Positions 16,671 to 26,994 of a stretch of DNA of 64,000 bases are shown here, in pieces. Numbering within the stretch: the first letter of the stretch is position 1; every line of letters begins with the position of its first letter. This DNA comes from CAVQCA01 sp963710815 (GTDB lineage Bacteria; Pseudomonadota; Gammaproteobacteria; UBA9214). The notes beneath the pieces are model-generated. The model was not told where the DNA came from and ran no database searches. It worked only from the letters and a program-made list of their open reading frames with translations. A program made the translations under genes and the position numbers. The stretch covers positions 6,192 through 70,191 of the forward strand of contig CAVQCA010000058.1 of the NCBI GenBank assembly GCA_963710815.1, in the 5' to 3' direction.

Positions 16671-17942
16671 ATGCAAAGACTCCTCAGTTTCCTTCTCATC
16701 GCGCTCTGGGTGTCGACGGTCCCGGCCACCGCCGCCGAGTCCTATGACTACCCGTTCACAAACAAGTATGTCGCCACCGTCGTTGGCGTACCTCCGCAAT
16801 ATGCGGCCAAACTGCCCAGGAATATTCCGTTAAAGGACAGCAGTATCACGATCTTCAAGGATCGCAAGGTGCCGGACTACCTGTGGTACGACGCGAAGAT
16901 GCGCTACTTCTATGTGCCGCAGAAAGGTCCCGCACCCCTGGTTTTTCTCATAGCCGGCACCGGCGCCCCGTATAACAGCGTCAAGAACCAGGACATGGCG
17001 CGCGCGTTTTACCAGGCGGGTTTCAGTGTCGTTGCCCTGTCATCGCCCACTTATCCCAATTTCATCGTGGCTGCTTCCAAGACGTCGGTGCCCGGGCATG
17101 CCTACAAGGATGCGGAAGACCTGTATCGGGCGATGGAGCGTATCTGGGACACGCTCAAGGACAAGATCCAGGTGACGGACTTCTACGTCACGGGCTACAG
17201 CCTGGGAGCCTTCAATACCGCCTTCGTGACCCTGCTGGACGAGCAACGGCAGGTATTTAAATTCAAGAAGGCGCTGCTGATCAACCCGCCGGTACGCCTC
17301 TACAGTTCCATCTCGCTGCTTGACCGCATGCTGGAGAACATACCGGGCGGGGTGGACAACTTCCCGCAGTTCTACAACAAGCTCGTGCAACAGGTGGGCA
17401 AGGTTTACGAACGTTCGAAATCGGTGGAGTTCGACGACGAGTTCCTGTATCAGGCATTTGATGCCGTCGACCCCAACAATGAGGAACTGGCGGCGCTGAT
17501 CGGCGTGTCCTTCCGCATCTCCTCCGCCAACCTGGTGTTTACCTCGGATCTCATGACCAATTACGGCTTCGTCAAGCCGAAGAATGTCTTTTTCACCCGA
17601 AACAGCTCTCCTGGTGTATACGGCCAGGTGAGCATGCGCGTTGGTTTCACGGATTATTTTCATGCCTATTTCTATCCCTTCTATCACGCCCTGGATCCAT
17701 CACTGACGCGGGAGAAGCTGACCGAAGAGATGAGTCTCACGGCCATCGAGGACTATCTGCACAAGAGCAAGAAGATCGAGGTTATGACCAATCGCGATGA
17801 CATCATCCTGGCGCCCGGGGAGATCGATTTCTTCCCGCGCGTGTTCGGCGACCGTGCCAAGATCTACCCCACGGGCGGTCACTGCGGCAACATGAATTAC
17901 CCGGACAACGTGGCCTACATGGTCAACGTCTTCAGGAAATGA
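16671..17942 (+). CDS. Secreted alpha/beta-hydrolase-fold protein (serine esterase/lipase-like)
   Basis: 423 aa with a Sec signal peptide (about residues 1-22, cleaved near ATAAES). A hydrolase core follows: PLVFLIAGTGAPYNS (oxyanion-hole region), nucleophile Ser177 in VTGYSLGAF, and a likely catalytic His in the C-terminal YPTGGHCGNMNYPDNV. It is 13 bases upstream of mlaA and probably co-transcribed with it, so a role in processing envelope lipids is a reasonable inference. Proteins of this kind next to mlaA are annotated only as alpha/beta hydrolases; the substrate is not known. Confidence 0.8.
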   Translation: MQRLLSFLLIALWVSTVPATAAESYDYPFTNKYVATVVGVPPQYAAKLPRNIPLKDSSITIFKDRKVPDYLWYDAKMRYFYVPQKGPAPLVFLIAGTGAPYNSVKNQDMARAFYQAGFSVVALSSPTYPNFIVAASKTSVPGHAYKDAEDLYRAMERIWDTLKDKIQVTDFYVTGYSLGAFNTAFVTLLDEQRQVFKFKKALLINPPVRLYSSISLLDRMLENIPGGVDNFPQFYNKLVQQVGKVYERSKSVEFDDEFLYQAFDAVDPNNEELAALIGVSFRISSANLVFTSDLMTNYGFVKPKNVFFTRNSSPGVYGQVSMRVGFTDYFHAYFYPFYHALDPSLTREKLTEEMSLTAIEDYLHKSKKIEVMTNRDDIILAPGEIDFFPRVFGDRAKIYPTGGHCGNMNYPDNVAYMVNVFRK

Positions 17943-17955
17943 GGGCGCGATCATC

Positions 17956-18726
17956 ATGAAACCGACCGTCAGGAAACTACAGCAGTATGCACTGGTGCTG
18001 GTTGCCGCCTTCACGCTGGGCGCTTGCAGCACGGCTCCCATACAGAAGGGACCCGTCATCGAGGAACCCTATTTCTCACCCCAGGATGTGCTTGTCCCGG
18101 GCACGACCTATATGTCGGAACAGATTCCGGATCCCTGGGAAGGCTTCAACCGGACCATGTACCGGTTCAACTACAATTTCGACAAATACTTTTTCCTGCC
18201 GGTAGTGAATACCTACAAGGCGGTGACCCCGACCCTCGCCCAGGAGGGGGTACATAACTTCTTCAACAATATCCGCGACATCACTACGCTGATCAACAGC
18301 GCCCTGCAATTGAGCGCCGATAAAACCGTCATCACGACCGAGCGCCTGATGGTCAACACGACGGTGGGCCTGCTCGGACTGATCGATGTCGCCTCCAGCC
18401 TCGACCTGCCGCGCCAGCTGGAAGATTTTGGACAAACCCTGGGCCATTGGGGTGTCGGCACCGGCCCCTATCTGGTCCTGCCGATCTACGGCCCCAGTAA
18501 TCTGCGCGATACCACCGGTCTGCTGTCGGATTCCGTGATGATGTCGGCGATCGACCCGCTGAACCTGGATGGCCACCCGTCGAGGCAGATTGCCTACTAC
18601 ACCCTGTATCCCGTCGATACGCGGGCCCATATATCCTTCAGGTACTACGAAACCGGTTCGCCCTTCGAGTATGAATTCGTACGTATGCTGTATACCACCA
18701 AGCGTCAGATGGACATCGAGAAATAG
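17956..18726 (+). CDS. mlaA: Outer-membrane lipid-asymmetry lipoprotein MlaA (VacJ)
   Basis: 256 aa. The lipobox LGAC places lipidated Cys at residue 24. The MlaA core is clear: DPWEGFNRTMYRFNYNFDKYFFLPV, GVHNFFNNIRDITTLINSALQ, RLMVNTTVGLLGLIDVAS, then LEDFGQTLGHWGVGTGPYLVLP. MlaA sits in the outer membrane and removes mislocalised phospholipids from the outer leaflet, passing them to the Mla transporter. MCE, ATPase and permease genes of such a transporter lie on the opposite strand at 23973-26876. The neighbouring hydrolase and binding protein probably share its operon. Confidence 0.95.
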   Translation: MKPTVRKLQQYALVLVAAFTLGACSTAPIQKGPVIEEPYFSPQDVLVPGTTYMSEQIPDPWEGFNRTMYRFNYNFDKYFFLPVVNTYKAVTPTLAQEGVHNFFNNIRDITTLINSALQLSADKTVITTERLMVNTTVGLLGLIDVASSLDLPRQLEDFGQTLGHWGVGTGPYLVLPIYGPSNLRDTTGLLSDSVMMSAIDPLNLDGHPSRQIAYYTLYPVDTRAHISFRYYETGSPFEYEFVRMLYTTKRQMDIEK

Positions 18727-18729
18727 CGC

Positions 18730-19942
18730 GTGATCACTATGAGAAAAATGCAGGGGTTTTTGCCGTGGGCCTGTAGCCTGCTGGCCGCAATGCTCGTCTT
18801 GCCGGGTCTGCTCTTCCCTCAAGTGTCACCGGCCGCCGAGCCGCCCATCCGGGTGGGCGTGACGGTATCCCTGAGCGGCTCAAACGCTGCCCAGGGAAAA
18901 GAGCAACTGGAAGGTATACAGATGTGGGCGTATGACCTGAATGCGCGCGGCGCGCTGCTGGGCCGGCCGGTCAAGATCGTCTATTACGATGACAAGTCCG
19001 ATCCGAATACCAGCGCGGCGCTGTACGAGCGCCTCATCAGCGAGGACAAGGTCGACCTGCTGCTCGGACCGTATTCCTCCGGTCTCACCCTGGCCGCAAG
19101 CGAGGTTGCCGAGAAACACAATTTTCCCATGGTCGCCACCGGCGCCTCGTCAAGGGATATCTGGTCCCGGGGTTACCGGAATATTTTCCAGGTGGATGCG
19201 CCGACCGATACCTATACGGACCTGGTCATCAATTCCGCCAGGAAGGCCGGTCTGACGAAGATTGCCCTGCTCTACGAAGGGACTGATTTTCCACGGGGTG
19301 TCGCCGAGGGCGTGCGTGACCAGGCGGCCAAACAGGGCATGGAAATCGTCTACGACGAGGAATATACCCCCGGTACCACCGACTTTGCCGCAATTGTCGA
19401 GGGTATTCGGCTGGCCACGCCGGATATGGTGATCGGCGGGACCTATCTGAATGACGCGATCGCGATCGTGCGCCAGGCGAAGAAAAGCAACCTGTCGCCC
19501 AAGGCGTTTGTTTTTACCGTGGGGCCGGCCCTGCCTGAATTCGGCAAGGCACTGGGCCCGGACGCCGACGGCGTGATGGGAGTCGTGGCCTGGATGGCCT
19601 CCGCACACATGCCCATGGCCTTCGACTTCGCCTTCCGCTACCAGGAAAAGTATGGACGATAATGCCAGCGTTTACGCTGCTTACGGCTACGGCGCCGGCC
19701 AGGTACTGGAAGCCGGGGTGCGGTTGGCGGGCTCGCTGGACAAGGACGCAATTCGCCAGCAACTGCATGAGATGAAATTCCGGTCGATACTCGGCGCGTA
19801 CCGTGTCGATGATGCGGGCAGACAGCTCGATAAGAAAACCTACGTAATGCAATGGCAGCGGGGCGAGCGGCGGCTGGTGCTTCCCCGGGATCTTCGCGAC
19901 GGCCCGATCGAGTATCCCTTCAAGCCCTGGTCGGAGCGCTAG
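18730..19942 (+). pseudogene. Frameshifted type 1 periplasmic substrate-binding protein (Leu/Ile/Val-BP family)
   Basis: The reading frame from 18730 (GTG; ATG at 18739) encodes a signal peptide and a type 1 binding protein (IRVGVTVSLSGSNAAQGKEQ, then LLLGPYSSGLTLAASEVAEK, VATGASSRDIWSRGY). It stops at 19662 after FAFRYQEKYGR. The family's C-terminal part continues one frame over from about 19652 (DDNASVYAAYGYGAGQVLEAG to PWSER, stop 19942). Removing one G near 19654 restores a single protein of about 400 aa. Either the gene is decayed or the assembly has an extra base. It follows mlaA by 3 bases and is probably co-transcribed. No permease or ATPase of an amino-acid-type ABC importer is nearby. 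Confidence 0.8.
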
Positions 19943-19953
19943 CCCGCATTTTC

Positions 19954-22900
19954 TCACCGGGTGCCATTGTCGCGCCTGATGTGGATCTCGAGAGGGCGCG
20001 AGGTATCCAGGTGCAAATCCCGCTGCGGGAAGGCGATGACGATGCCTGCCGCGTTGAGCTTGCGGTTTATCGCCTGGTGTAATTCGCTCATCGTGGCCAG
20101 GCGATAATCAATGGAGTCGATGAAGCATCGCAGGCGTCAGGTTCAGAGTATTATCGCCAAAACCCTCGAAGGCAGTGAAGGGCAGGGGCTCCCTGAGCAC
20201 GCGTGGATTTTCCCGCGCCGCCTCGGTAACGAGGGCCATTGCCTTGTCGACGTCACTGCCGTAGGCGATGCCGATGGGAATAAGGATGCGGGTCACCTGG
20301 TCGGAGAGCGACCAGTTGAGCAGCCGACCGGTGATGAACTCCTTGTTTGGCACCAGCAGTTCCTTGCGATCCCGGGTCTGGATTGTGGTCGCGCGAATCT
20401 GGATACGGGTGACGTGTCCGCTGGTATCTCCCACGCTGACGTAATCGCCGACACGGATGGGCCGCTCGAACAGGATAATGATGCCGCTGATAAAGTTGGC
20501 AACGATCTCCTGCAAGCCAAAACCGATACCAACGCCCAGTGCCGCGATGAGCCATTGAATCTGGGCCCAGCTGCCGCCGAACATATCCACGACCAGCATG
20601 ATTCCCGTTCCCGCAATGAAATATCGCGACAGGGTGGTGGCGGTATAGCGGCCACCCGGCGTCATGTCGAGATGCTGCAGTAGCACGATCTCGAGGAAGG
20701 CCGGCAAGCGCTTTGTCGTGAGCACAGTGCCGATGGCGACGAGGATCGCGAGCAGCGCATCCGCCAGCGTGAGGGGAATCTGCTGTTCCTGCCCGTTTAC
20801 TTTCACGGCGTGATTCCAGAGGGTGATCTTGTCGAGATAGGCAAACGCCGGCAGGACATCCGACCAGATGAGCCACACGCCGATGATCCCGGTAAGCACC
20901 AGGGCCATATTGAGCAGCTTGCGACTCTCGTCACTCAGTGCGACCAGATCGACTGCCGGTTCTTCCACAGCCTCGGTAATTCCTTCACCGCCGGGAACGG
21001 CCGTCTCCCTTGCCTGCGCGGCGCTTTTTGCCGCTTCCCGCCGTTCGAGTGCCGCCCGGAAGGCCAGTCTGCGACGCGTCAGCAGCAACCAGCGCACCAC
21101 CATCTGGTGGGTGATAACGAGCATCAGTAGCAGCCACATGGTCTTGATCAGACTGCCCGTCAGGATGCCGGCCGTGTAGTGGTAACCGGCCACCGCAAGG
21201 ATTGCCAGGGCCACAGGAACGGCCACGCTCATTACCAGCCACAGGTGACGCAAACGGGTGAAGAGGCTGGCCGGCTTGCGCGACATGTACGGCTGCAGTG
21301 AGCCCGTTCGGGGCGAGAGCAGGCGATAAAAGAACAGGGCCAGGGTGGTTAATACCAGAACGAAGGCCAGCCGTTCGATTCCCGCACCCGTCTTCAGCGT
21401 GGCAAGGTTGAGTGTCAGCACCGCAAGAAAAATGGTGGGTATGAAGGTAATCGTCAAACGGTTGAGCTGGCGACGCAGCATCACCAGACTTTGTTCCGGC
21501 CAGCGGAAGTGGACCTCGGCGAGCCCCCCGGGAGTGCAGATTATGCGGAAGGTCTGCAGGTAATAGAGTGGGCCTGCCACCCAGAGCAAGGCAGTCGCCA
21601 GTCCCTTGGCGAATTCCGTGGTGTCGATGGCGTCTCCCAGCTGCCAGCCTGAAACGCCCAGCAGCAGGGGCCAAGGCAGGGCCAGCAACAGGGTAAGCAG
21701 CAGTGCCTGAAAGGAATAGAGATATTTGTCGGTACGGGATTTGCCGACATGCTGGCCGGTCGCCCGAAGGGCGCGGTAAAGTCCACGCGAGCGCAGCAGA
21801 ATGATGCCTGCGAGTGCGACGGGAAGCATGAAGACGATGGGGGATTCCATTGCCCGCGAGCCGAGAATCATAACAGCGCCCATCCATTGGCCTGGCGATA
21901 GCAACCGCATGATCTGACCCGGTATTTCGCGCAGGGTATTTACGTTGGGGGCCTCGGCGCTGCGTACCCAGAGCAGATTCTCGCTGATAAAGACGCTGTA
22001 GTCCTCTACCGTATCGAGCAGCTGGCGCTGGGCGAACTCCAGATCTCCCAGGGCGCGCAGGTACGCGTGGTTAAGCGTGATTGCCTGATCGAGCAGTTCT
22101 TTCCTGCTGGCTGTCAGCCGCTCGAGTTCGCCGCGGATCCCCCGGGCTTGTTCCGGCGCGAGATCACTTGTCAGGGTATTGACATAGTCGCTGATGCTGC
22201 CCAGATTCTGGCGTTCCTCATCGTACTGAATCAGACGCAGTCCAGCCCGGGTGATCTGTTTCTCGTATTCACGGGCCAGTTTGCGAAACAGCTGTACATT
22301 CGGCAATTCGCGCTGCTGTTCATACAGTACCCGACCCAGCGCCTGACTCAGTCCCGCGAGCTCGACCTTCTGCCGGGTGCTGCGGAACTCGTCGTCCAGC
22401 TGCTCCGCCTGACTGGTTGCCCTGTCATCCTCGGCATTCGCCTGTTCGATGCTGGTCGCCAGGGAGCCGATATCCTCGCTCAGTTCGGCGTTCATCCGTG
22501 CCATTTTCCGGACCAGTGGATGTTTACCCATGGACTCGAGTTTCGTCTTCTCGGTGGCGGTCCGGGCCTGATGCGCTTCGGCCAGACGCCTGCCACTCAG
22601 CAGATTCTCGAGCACCCTTACCCGGGTGCGCATGCGTTTCAGGTTGTTTTTGGCGCTGTCTCTTTCGGCCTCAAGCAGTTCGAGACGCATGGGGGCGCTC
22701 AGCAATTCCTGGTCGAGCATCTTGGCTTCGGCGCTCAGGGCCATGCCTTCGCTTTGCAAGGACCATTGTCTGGCCTCGGTCAGCTGCGGGGATTCATTGC
22801 TGGCGGCCGCTTGCCTGATCTCGTCGGCAATCTGCTCCATGCGCTGCTTTACGTCTTCAAGACGTTGCCGTGCGAGATTTGGACGGTCCGCCTGCGCAAG

Positions 22901-23365
22901 CAGGCGATCCTGCAGGTCAGACAAGAGGGCATCAGCCGTGTCCAGATCGCTCTTGTCCTTCAGCAAGGCCTGTTCGATCTCGGTGAGCGGGCTGTTATCC
23001 GTTACGCCCACGTCGGGATTCCCGCCCGACTGTTGCTGCTTTTCCAGTTCCACGCGTATTTTTCTGGCCTTACGCGGTGCGGATTCCCTGGATTCCCGAA
23101 ATTCCCTGGTGGCAGTAGCGTAGGAACCGGCTTGTTCCAGATACGCCAGAGCGCTGCGATACAGCACAATCAGCTTTTCCCGTGCGGAGTCATTCAGGTC
23201 ATTCGATGCCTTGATTTCCCTGATATTGGCCTGGAGGGTTTCCCGCGTGACGGTGTCGGGGAGCCGGAACGTCGCTGTGTTGCTGTTCGCCGCGTTAACT
23301 TGCGGGGGCGCAGCCAGCAGAACAAGCCAGACCATAAGCACTACCGGATGCAGCTGTAATTTCAT
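19954..23365 (-). pseudogene. Large MscS-family mechanosensitive channel (MscK/MscM-like), frameshifted near the 3' end
   Basis: From the ATG at 23365 a 1085-aa frame runs to 20108: signal peptide (1-25), a long coiled-coil periplasmic region (about 30-480), many membrane helices (about 490-860), then the MscS pore and beta domains (GIGFGLQEIVANFISGIIILFERPIRVGDYV). It ends abruptly after FEGFGDNTLNLTP. The family's remaining C-terminus (about 60 residues, including RLATMSELHQAINRKLN and IVIAFPQRDLHLDTS) is present in another frame to a stop at 19954-19956. One extra C near 20133-20136 explains the break. The start overlaps the PqiC-like gene as ATGA. The channel would relieve hypo-osmotic stress at the inner membrane. 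Confidence 0.85.
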
Positions 23366-23973
23366 TTCAACTGTTGTTGACGGCTGGCCACCGCCCTGAT
23401 CGCCGCGGCGATCTCACGGCTCAGGCCCGCCAGCGCGCGGCTTTGTGCAGCGACGATATCCCGGTATTCTTTTCCACCGGTCGTTTCGGTGATGGTTGTT
23501 TTTTTCGTTGCGACGGTTTCGTGAGCGCCTTCCCGGTGCAATTTCCAGTACGCGGACAGCACCACGTTCCCCTGCGCGTCGGCCTCGAATTGAGAGATAT
23601 CGACCACCACCTGGTAGTCGATGGTGAGCGAACGCGCCCAGGGAAAGACGGCGACCTTGTCGGTCGGGACCAGTACCGCCAGGTTCTCCGCCAGGACCCC
23701 GGTGATGATGTCCCGTAGTCCCTCGGCCCAGCGATGCGTCTCGCTGTAGCTTATTTCGTAGGTCCCGCTGCGTACGGCGATCTGGGGACGGTCCAGGTAC
23801 CTTGGCAGTTCGATCGGACCGACGCCGACAGCCGCGGCGTTGACCCGCTCCGGCGCGGCCGCATCGGCCGGCACCGGGCTCAGGATATAAAACCGCGAGG
23901 ACGGAGCGGCGGCGCAACCGGCGAGCACCGCCAGCACAACGCCGACCAGGGGTAACGTGGAAAGTTGACGCAT
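23362..23973 (-). CDS. PqiC-like ABC-type transport auxiliary lipoprotein (DUF330)
   Basis: 203 aa. The lipobox LAGC puts lipidated Cys at residue 20. SSRFYILSP after the lipid anchor and VGVGPIELPRYLDRPQIAVR are the family's hallmark blocks, followed by RWAEGLRDIITGVLAENL. PqiC-type lipoproteins work with MCE proteins that bridge the envelope. The gene start coincides with the end of the MCE gene and its end overlaps the channel gene, so it is a middle member of a tightly packed operon. Confidence 0.9.
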   Translation of the reverse strand: MRQLSTLPLVGVVLAVLAGCAAAPSSRFYILSPVPADAAAPERVNAAAVGVGPIELPRYLDRPQIAVRSGTYEISYSETHRWAEGLRDIITGVLAENLAVLVPTDKVAVFPWARSLTIDYQVVVDISQFEADAQGNVVLSAYWKLHREGAHETVATKKTTITETTGGKEYRDIVAAQSRALAGLSREIAAAIRAVASRQQQLK

Positions 23974-24953
23974 CAGTTTCCTCCGGCAGTGCTTTTGCCC
24001 CTTATCAGGGATTGTGGCTGGCGCTCCAGGAAATCGGTGAGATCGCGCACCGAGCGAGCGGCGCTGGTGATCTCCGCAAGCGCATTGTCGACTGCATAAA
24101 GCAGTTTCTCGTCGCTGACCAGGTGCTGCGTTGATTGCAGCGTACCGCGTGCCTGCACCATGGCGCTGCGGACCTCCACCAGCGTGGCATGTATGTCCGA
24201 ACTCAATGGTCCGACCTGCTGGCTGGCATTGTGCGCGAACGCCCCCAGGTCATTGAGCGCGGTATGCAGCGATGCGATCGCCTCCCGAAGGTCTCGGGAC
24301 CTGAGAAGGCGGTTGAGGGAGTCCAGCGATTCGTTGAGGGACAGGATGGACTTGTGGAGTTCCGGGGAATTGACCAGTTTCTTGAGGCCTTCCGTTGTGG
24401 AAAGGATATCGTTCATCACCTGATCAACCGGAAAATCCGCCAGTTTCCGGGTGATCTTCTCGATCGGAGTGGGTATCGTCGGGATCTCCGGGTATTTGGT
24501 GTCGCCGATCAGTTCCACGGGCGTGCCGGGATAGAAATCCATCTGGATGAACAACTGACCGGTCAGCAGGCTCTGCAGTTGCAGCTGGGCGCGCAGACCG
24601 GCCTTGATCAATCCGGCGAGCTTCTCCCCCGTACCGCCAGCCATCTGTCTGACCACCTGATCGCTCCGGATGAAGTTTTCGGGGTTGATCTCGATGGTGA
24701 CGGGTATCCTGATATCCGATTCGCCTTCTCCCATGACCAGCTGGATGTTGGTTACCGCACCGATATTGACGCCGCGGAAGTTGACCGGAGACCCGATACT
24801 CAGTCCCTTGACCGATCCCTTGAAATAGAGCACGAACTGCGGCTTTTTCACGAACAGTTCGCCGCTGCTGAAGAGCAGGACCGCCACAATGGCAAGCACG
24901 ACGGCACCAACGACGAAGGCGCCTATCAATGCGGGATTCGCGCGTTTGCTCAT
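23973..24953 (-). CDS. MlaD-family MCE protein
   Basis: 326 aa. A single N-terminal membrane helix (about 9-30) is followed by one MCE domain (about 39-118: FVLYFKGSVKGLSIGSPVNF, RGVNIGAVTNIQL), then a long helical tail with few hydrophobic residues. MCE proteins form hexameric periplasmic rings that carry phospholipids between membranes. It is longer than E. coli MlaD (183 aa), closer to single-MCE proteins of the PqiB/YrbD-like group with extended helices. It overlaps the ATPase gene by 4 bases. Confidence 0.92.
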   Translation of the reverse strand: MSKRANPALIGAFVVGAVVLAIVAVLLFSSGELFVKKPQFVLYFKGSVKGLSIGSPVNFRGVNIGAVTNIQLVMGEGESDIRIPVTIEINPENFIRSDQVVRQMAGGTGEKLAGLIKAGLRAQLQLQSLLTGQLFIQMDFYPGTPVELIGDTKYPEIPTIPTPIEKITRKLADFPVDQVMNDILSTTEGLKKLVNSPELHKSILSLNESLDSLNRLLRSRDLREAIASLHTALNDLGAFAHNASQQVGPLSSDIHATLVEVRSAMVQARGTLQSTQHLVSDEKLLYAVDNALAEITSAARSVRDLTDFLERQPQSLIRGKSTAGGN

Positions 24954-25720
24954 GTCTCACCCCGGTTGAGGAAGCTGTGTACCCTGGGATCGGTGCATTC
25001 CGTCCGCAGTATATTCGGATCGCCGCCGGCGATCATGGTCCTGGAATCGGGATCGAGAAAGACCGAATTGTTGCCTATGGTGAAGATACTGGCGAGTTCA
25101 TGGGTCACCACGACGATCGTCGCGCCCAGACTTTCACGCAGTTCCAGGATCAGGTCATCGAGTCGACGGGAACTGATGGGATCGAGTCCCGCCGAGGGCT
25201 CGTCAAAGAACAGGATGGCGGGGTCCAGCGCCATGGCCCGCGCCAGCGCGGCCCGTTTCTGCATGCCGCCGCTGATTTCGGAGGGGTAGAATTCCTCAAA
25301 ACCGGCAAGCCCGACCAGCGCAAGCTTGAGCGAAACGATCTCCTTGATCTCGGCGGGGCTCAGCCCGGTGAATTCGCCCAGCGGCAGTGCGACGTTTTCC
25401 GCCAGTGTCAGAGAGCTCCACAGGGCGCCGCCCTGAAACAGCATGCCGAAGCTGCGCTTGAGAGATTCCTGTTGTTCCGGCCCGGACTCCCAGAAGCTGA
25501 GCCCGTCGAAATACACCTGCCCCTTTGCCGGCGGTTTGAGTCCGATGAGGTGGCGCAGCAGGGTGCTTTTGCCGCATCCGCTTCCGCCCATGATGATGAA
25601 GATATCGCCACGGCGCACCGTGAAATCAAGGTCATGCTGGATAATGAAGTCGCCGTAGGCCATGGTGAGATCACGCACCGTGATGTGCGCTTCGGCTTGT
25701 GGCCTGGTATCGGGTTCCAA
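24950..25720 (-). CDS. MlaF-like ABC transporter ATP-binding protein
   Basis: 256 aa if translation starts at a TTG (25720) two bases after the permease stop; no ATG exists before the MAYGDF segment, and translational coupling is likely. It has Walker A GGSGCGKST, the ABC signature ISGGMQKRAALARAMA and Walker B ILFFDEPSAGLDP with the H-loop VVTHEL. The sequence FTVRRGDIFIIMGGSGCGKS is the MlaF type. It powers lipid transport with the adjacent STAS-MlaE permease and MCE protein. Confidence 0.92.
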   Translation of the reverse strand: MEPDTRPQAEAHITVRDLTMAYGDFIIQHDLDFTVRRGDIFIIMGGSGCGKSTLLRHLIGLKPPAKGQVYFDGLSFWESGPEQQESLKRSFGMLFQGGALWSSLTLAENVALPLGEFTGLSPAEIKEIVSLKLALVGLAGFEEFYPSEISGGMQKRAALARAMALDPAILFFDEPSAGLDPISSRRLDDLILELRESLGATIVVVTHELASIFTIGNNSVFLDPDSRTMIAGGDPNILRTECTDPRVHSFLNRGET

Positions 25721-25721
25721 C

Positions 25722-26876
25722 TCAGACGCCCAGCTGCTGGTAAATGATCGTGAGCACGGATGCCGCCACGACGATGAACAGGATGCTGGTGACCACGGCG
25801 GAGGTTGCGGCCTCTCCGACGGCCTGCGCACTGCGCCCGCATTGCATACCGCGCAGGCAACCGGCGATGGCGATCAGGATGCCATAGGTTGTGCCCTTGC
25901 TGATGCCCACGGCAAACTGGGTCAGATTGAGTGAATGTACGGTCTGATGGTAATACTCGAATGCGCCGATATTGAACGACGTATTCGCCACGAACAGTCC
26001 CGCCAGCATGCCCACCAGGTCCGAATACAGGGTCAGCAGCGGCATGACGAATATCAGCGCGAGCATGCGCGGCATGACGAGGAAGTCCAGGGGTGATATG
26101 CCCAGTGTGCGGAAGGCGTCGATTTCCTCGTTCACCTGCATCGTGCCCAGTTGCGCGGCGAACGACGCGCCGGTCCGGCCGGCCATGATGATGCCGGTCA
26201 TCAGGGCGCCCATCTCGCGAACCATGCCGATACCGACGAGATTGGCGATATAGATCTGGGCGCCGAATTGCGCCAGCTGCACGGCGCCCATGTAGGCGAC
26301 GATAAGACCGACCAGGAAGCTGATCAGGGAAACGATAGGCAGCGCCTGCGGCCCCACGTCCTGGATGATCAGCAGCAGGTCCGTACGGCGAAATTGCGCC
26401 TTGCCGCGCAACAGTCGTCCAAAGGAAAGGGTGACCTCGCCGATGAAGCGCACCATCTCAGGCGCCCCGTGCAGGTATTTGAGGGTGATGTTGCCGATCT
26501 GCGCGAGAACGGAGGCCTTATCCTCTCGGCGACCCGCGTCGACCTTGGGAGGAACCGCCGCGGCCAGTTCGAGCAGGCGGCGCACACCGTCGGGGAGGCC
26601 GTCCAGTTCGGGCGCCATGCCCTGGCTTACCGCTTGCGCGATGATGCGCCTGAGGAAGGCCAGCAGTGAGCTGTCCCACTGGTTGATGCCGCTGCCGTCG
26701 AAGTGCAGGTGACGAAGTTCGGTATTGCCGGTGATGCGCCGGCTGAATTCGTCGACAGGAGGAATCCCGCTCTTGAGCGTCCAGGCGCCGGCCAGCCGTA
26801 TCAGCAGGCAGTCGGCCGCCGGCTGACTGAACTCTACGCTCGCTTGCCGCAGGACCGTGTCGGCTGGGTTTGTCAT
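25722..26876 (-). CDS. STAS-MlaE ABC transporter permease
   Basis: 384 aa. The N-terminal about 120 residues form a STAS-like domain (CLLIRLAGAWTLKSGIPPV, LRHLHFDGSGINQWDSSLLAFL), in which the role of separate MlaB is fused to the permease. The MlaE domain follows, with RTDLLLIIQDVGPQALPIV, MVREMGALMTGIIMAGRTGA, FAAQLGTMQVNEEIDAFRTLGI and the terminal helices. It is the first gene of the minus-strand lipid-transport operon (permease, ATPase, MCE, PqiC-like, channel). The fusion is known from other proteobacteria. Confidence 0.93.
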   Translation of the reverse strand: MTNPADTVLRQASVEFSQPAADCLLIRLAGAWTLKSGIPPVDEFSRRITGNTELRHLHFDGSGINQWDSSLLAFLRRIIAQAVSQGMAPELDGLPDGVRRLLELAAAVPPKVDAGRREDKASVLAQIGNITLKYLHGAPEMVRFIGEVTLSFGRLLRGKAQFRRTDLLLIIQDVGPQALPIVSLISFLVGLIVAYMGAVQLAQFGAQIYIANLVGIGMVREMGALMTGIIMAGRTGASFAAQLGTMQVNEEIDAFRTLGISPLDFLVMPRMLALIFVMPLLTLYSDLVGMLAGLFVANTSFNIGAFEYYHQTVHSLNLTQFAVGISKGTTYGILIAIAGCLRGMQCGRSAQAVGEAATSAVVTSILFIVVAASVLTIIYQQLGV

Positions 26877-26994
26877 CAGTGGTTCTTCTTATGAATTCCC
26901 TGGAATCAATTCAATGACATCCCGCAATATGGTTGCACTTCCCTGTCGCCACTGCAATACGGTGGTGTCTGACCGCGGTCTGTATCGCCCCGGC

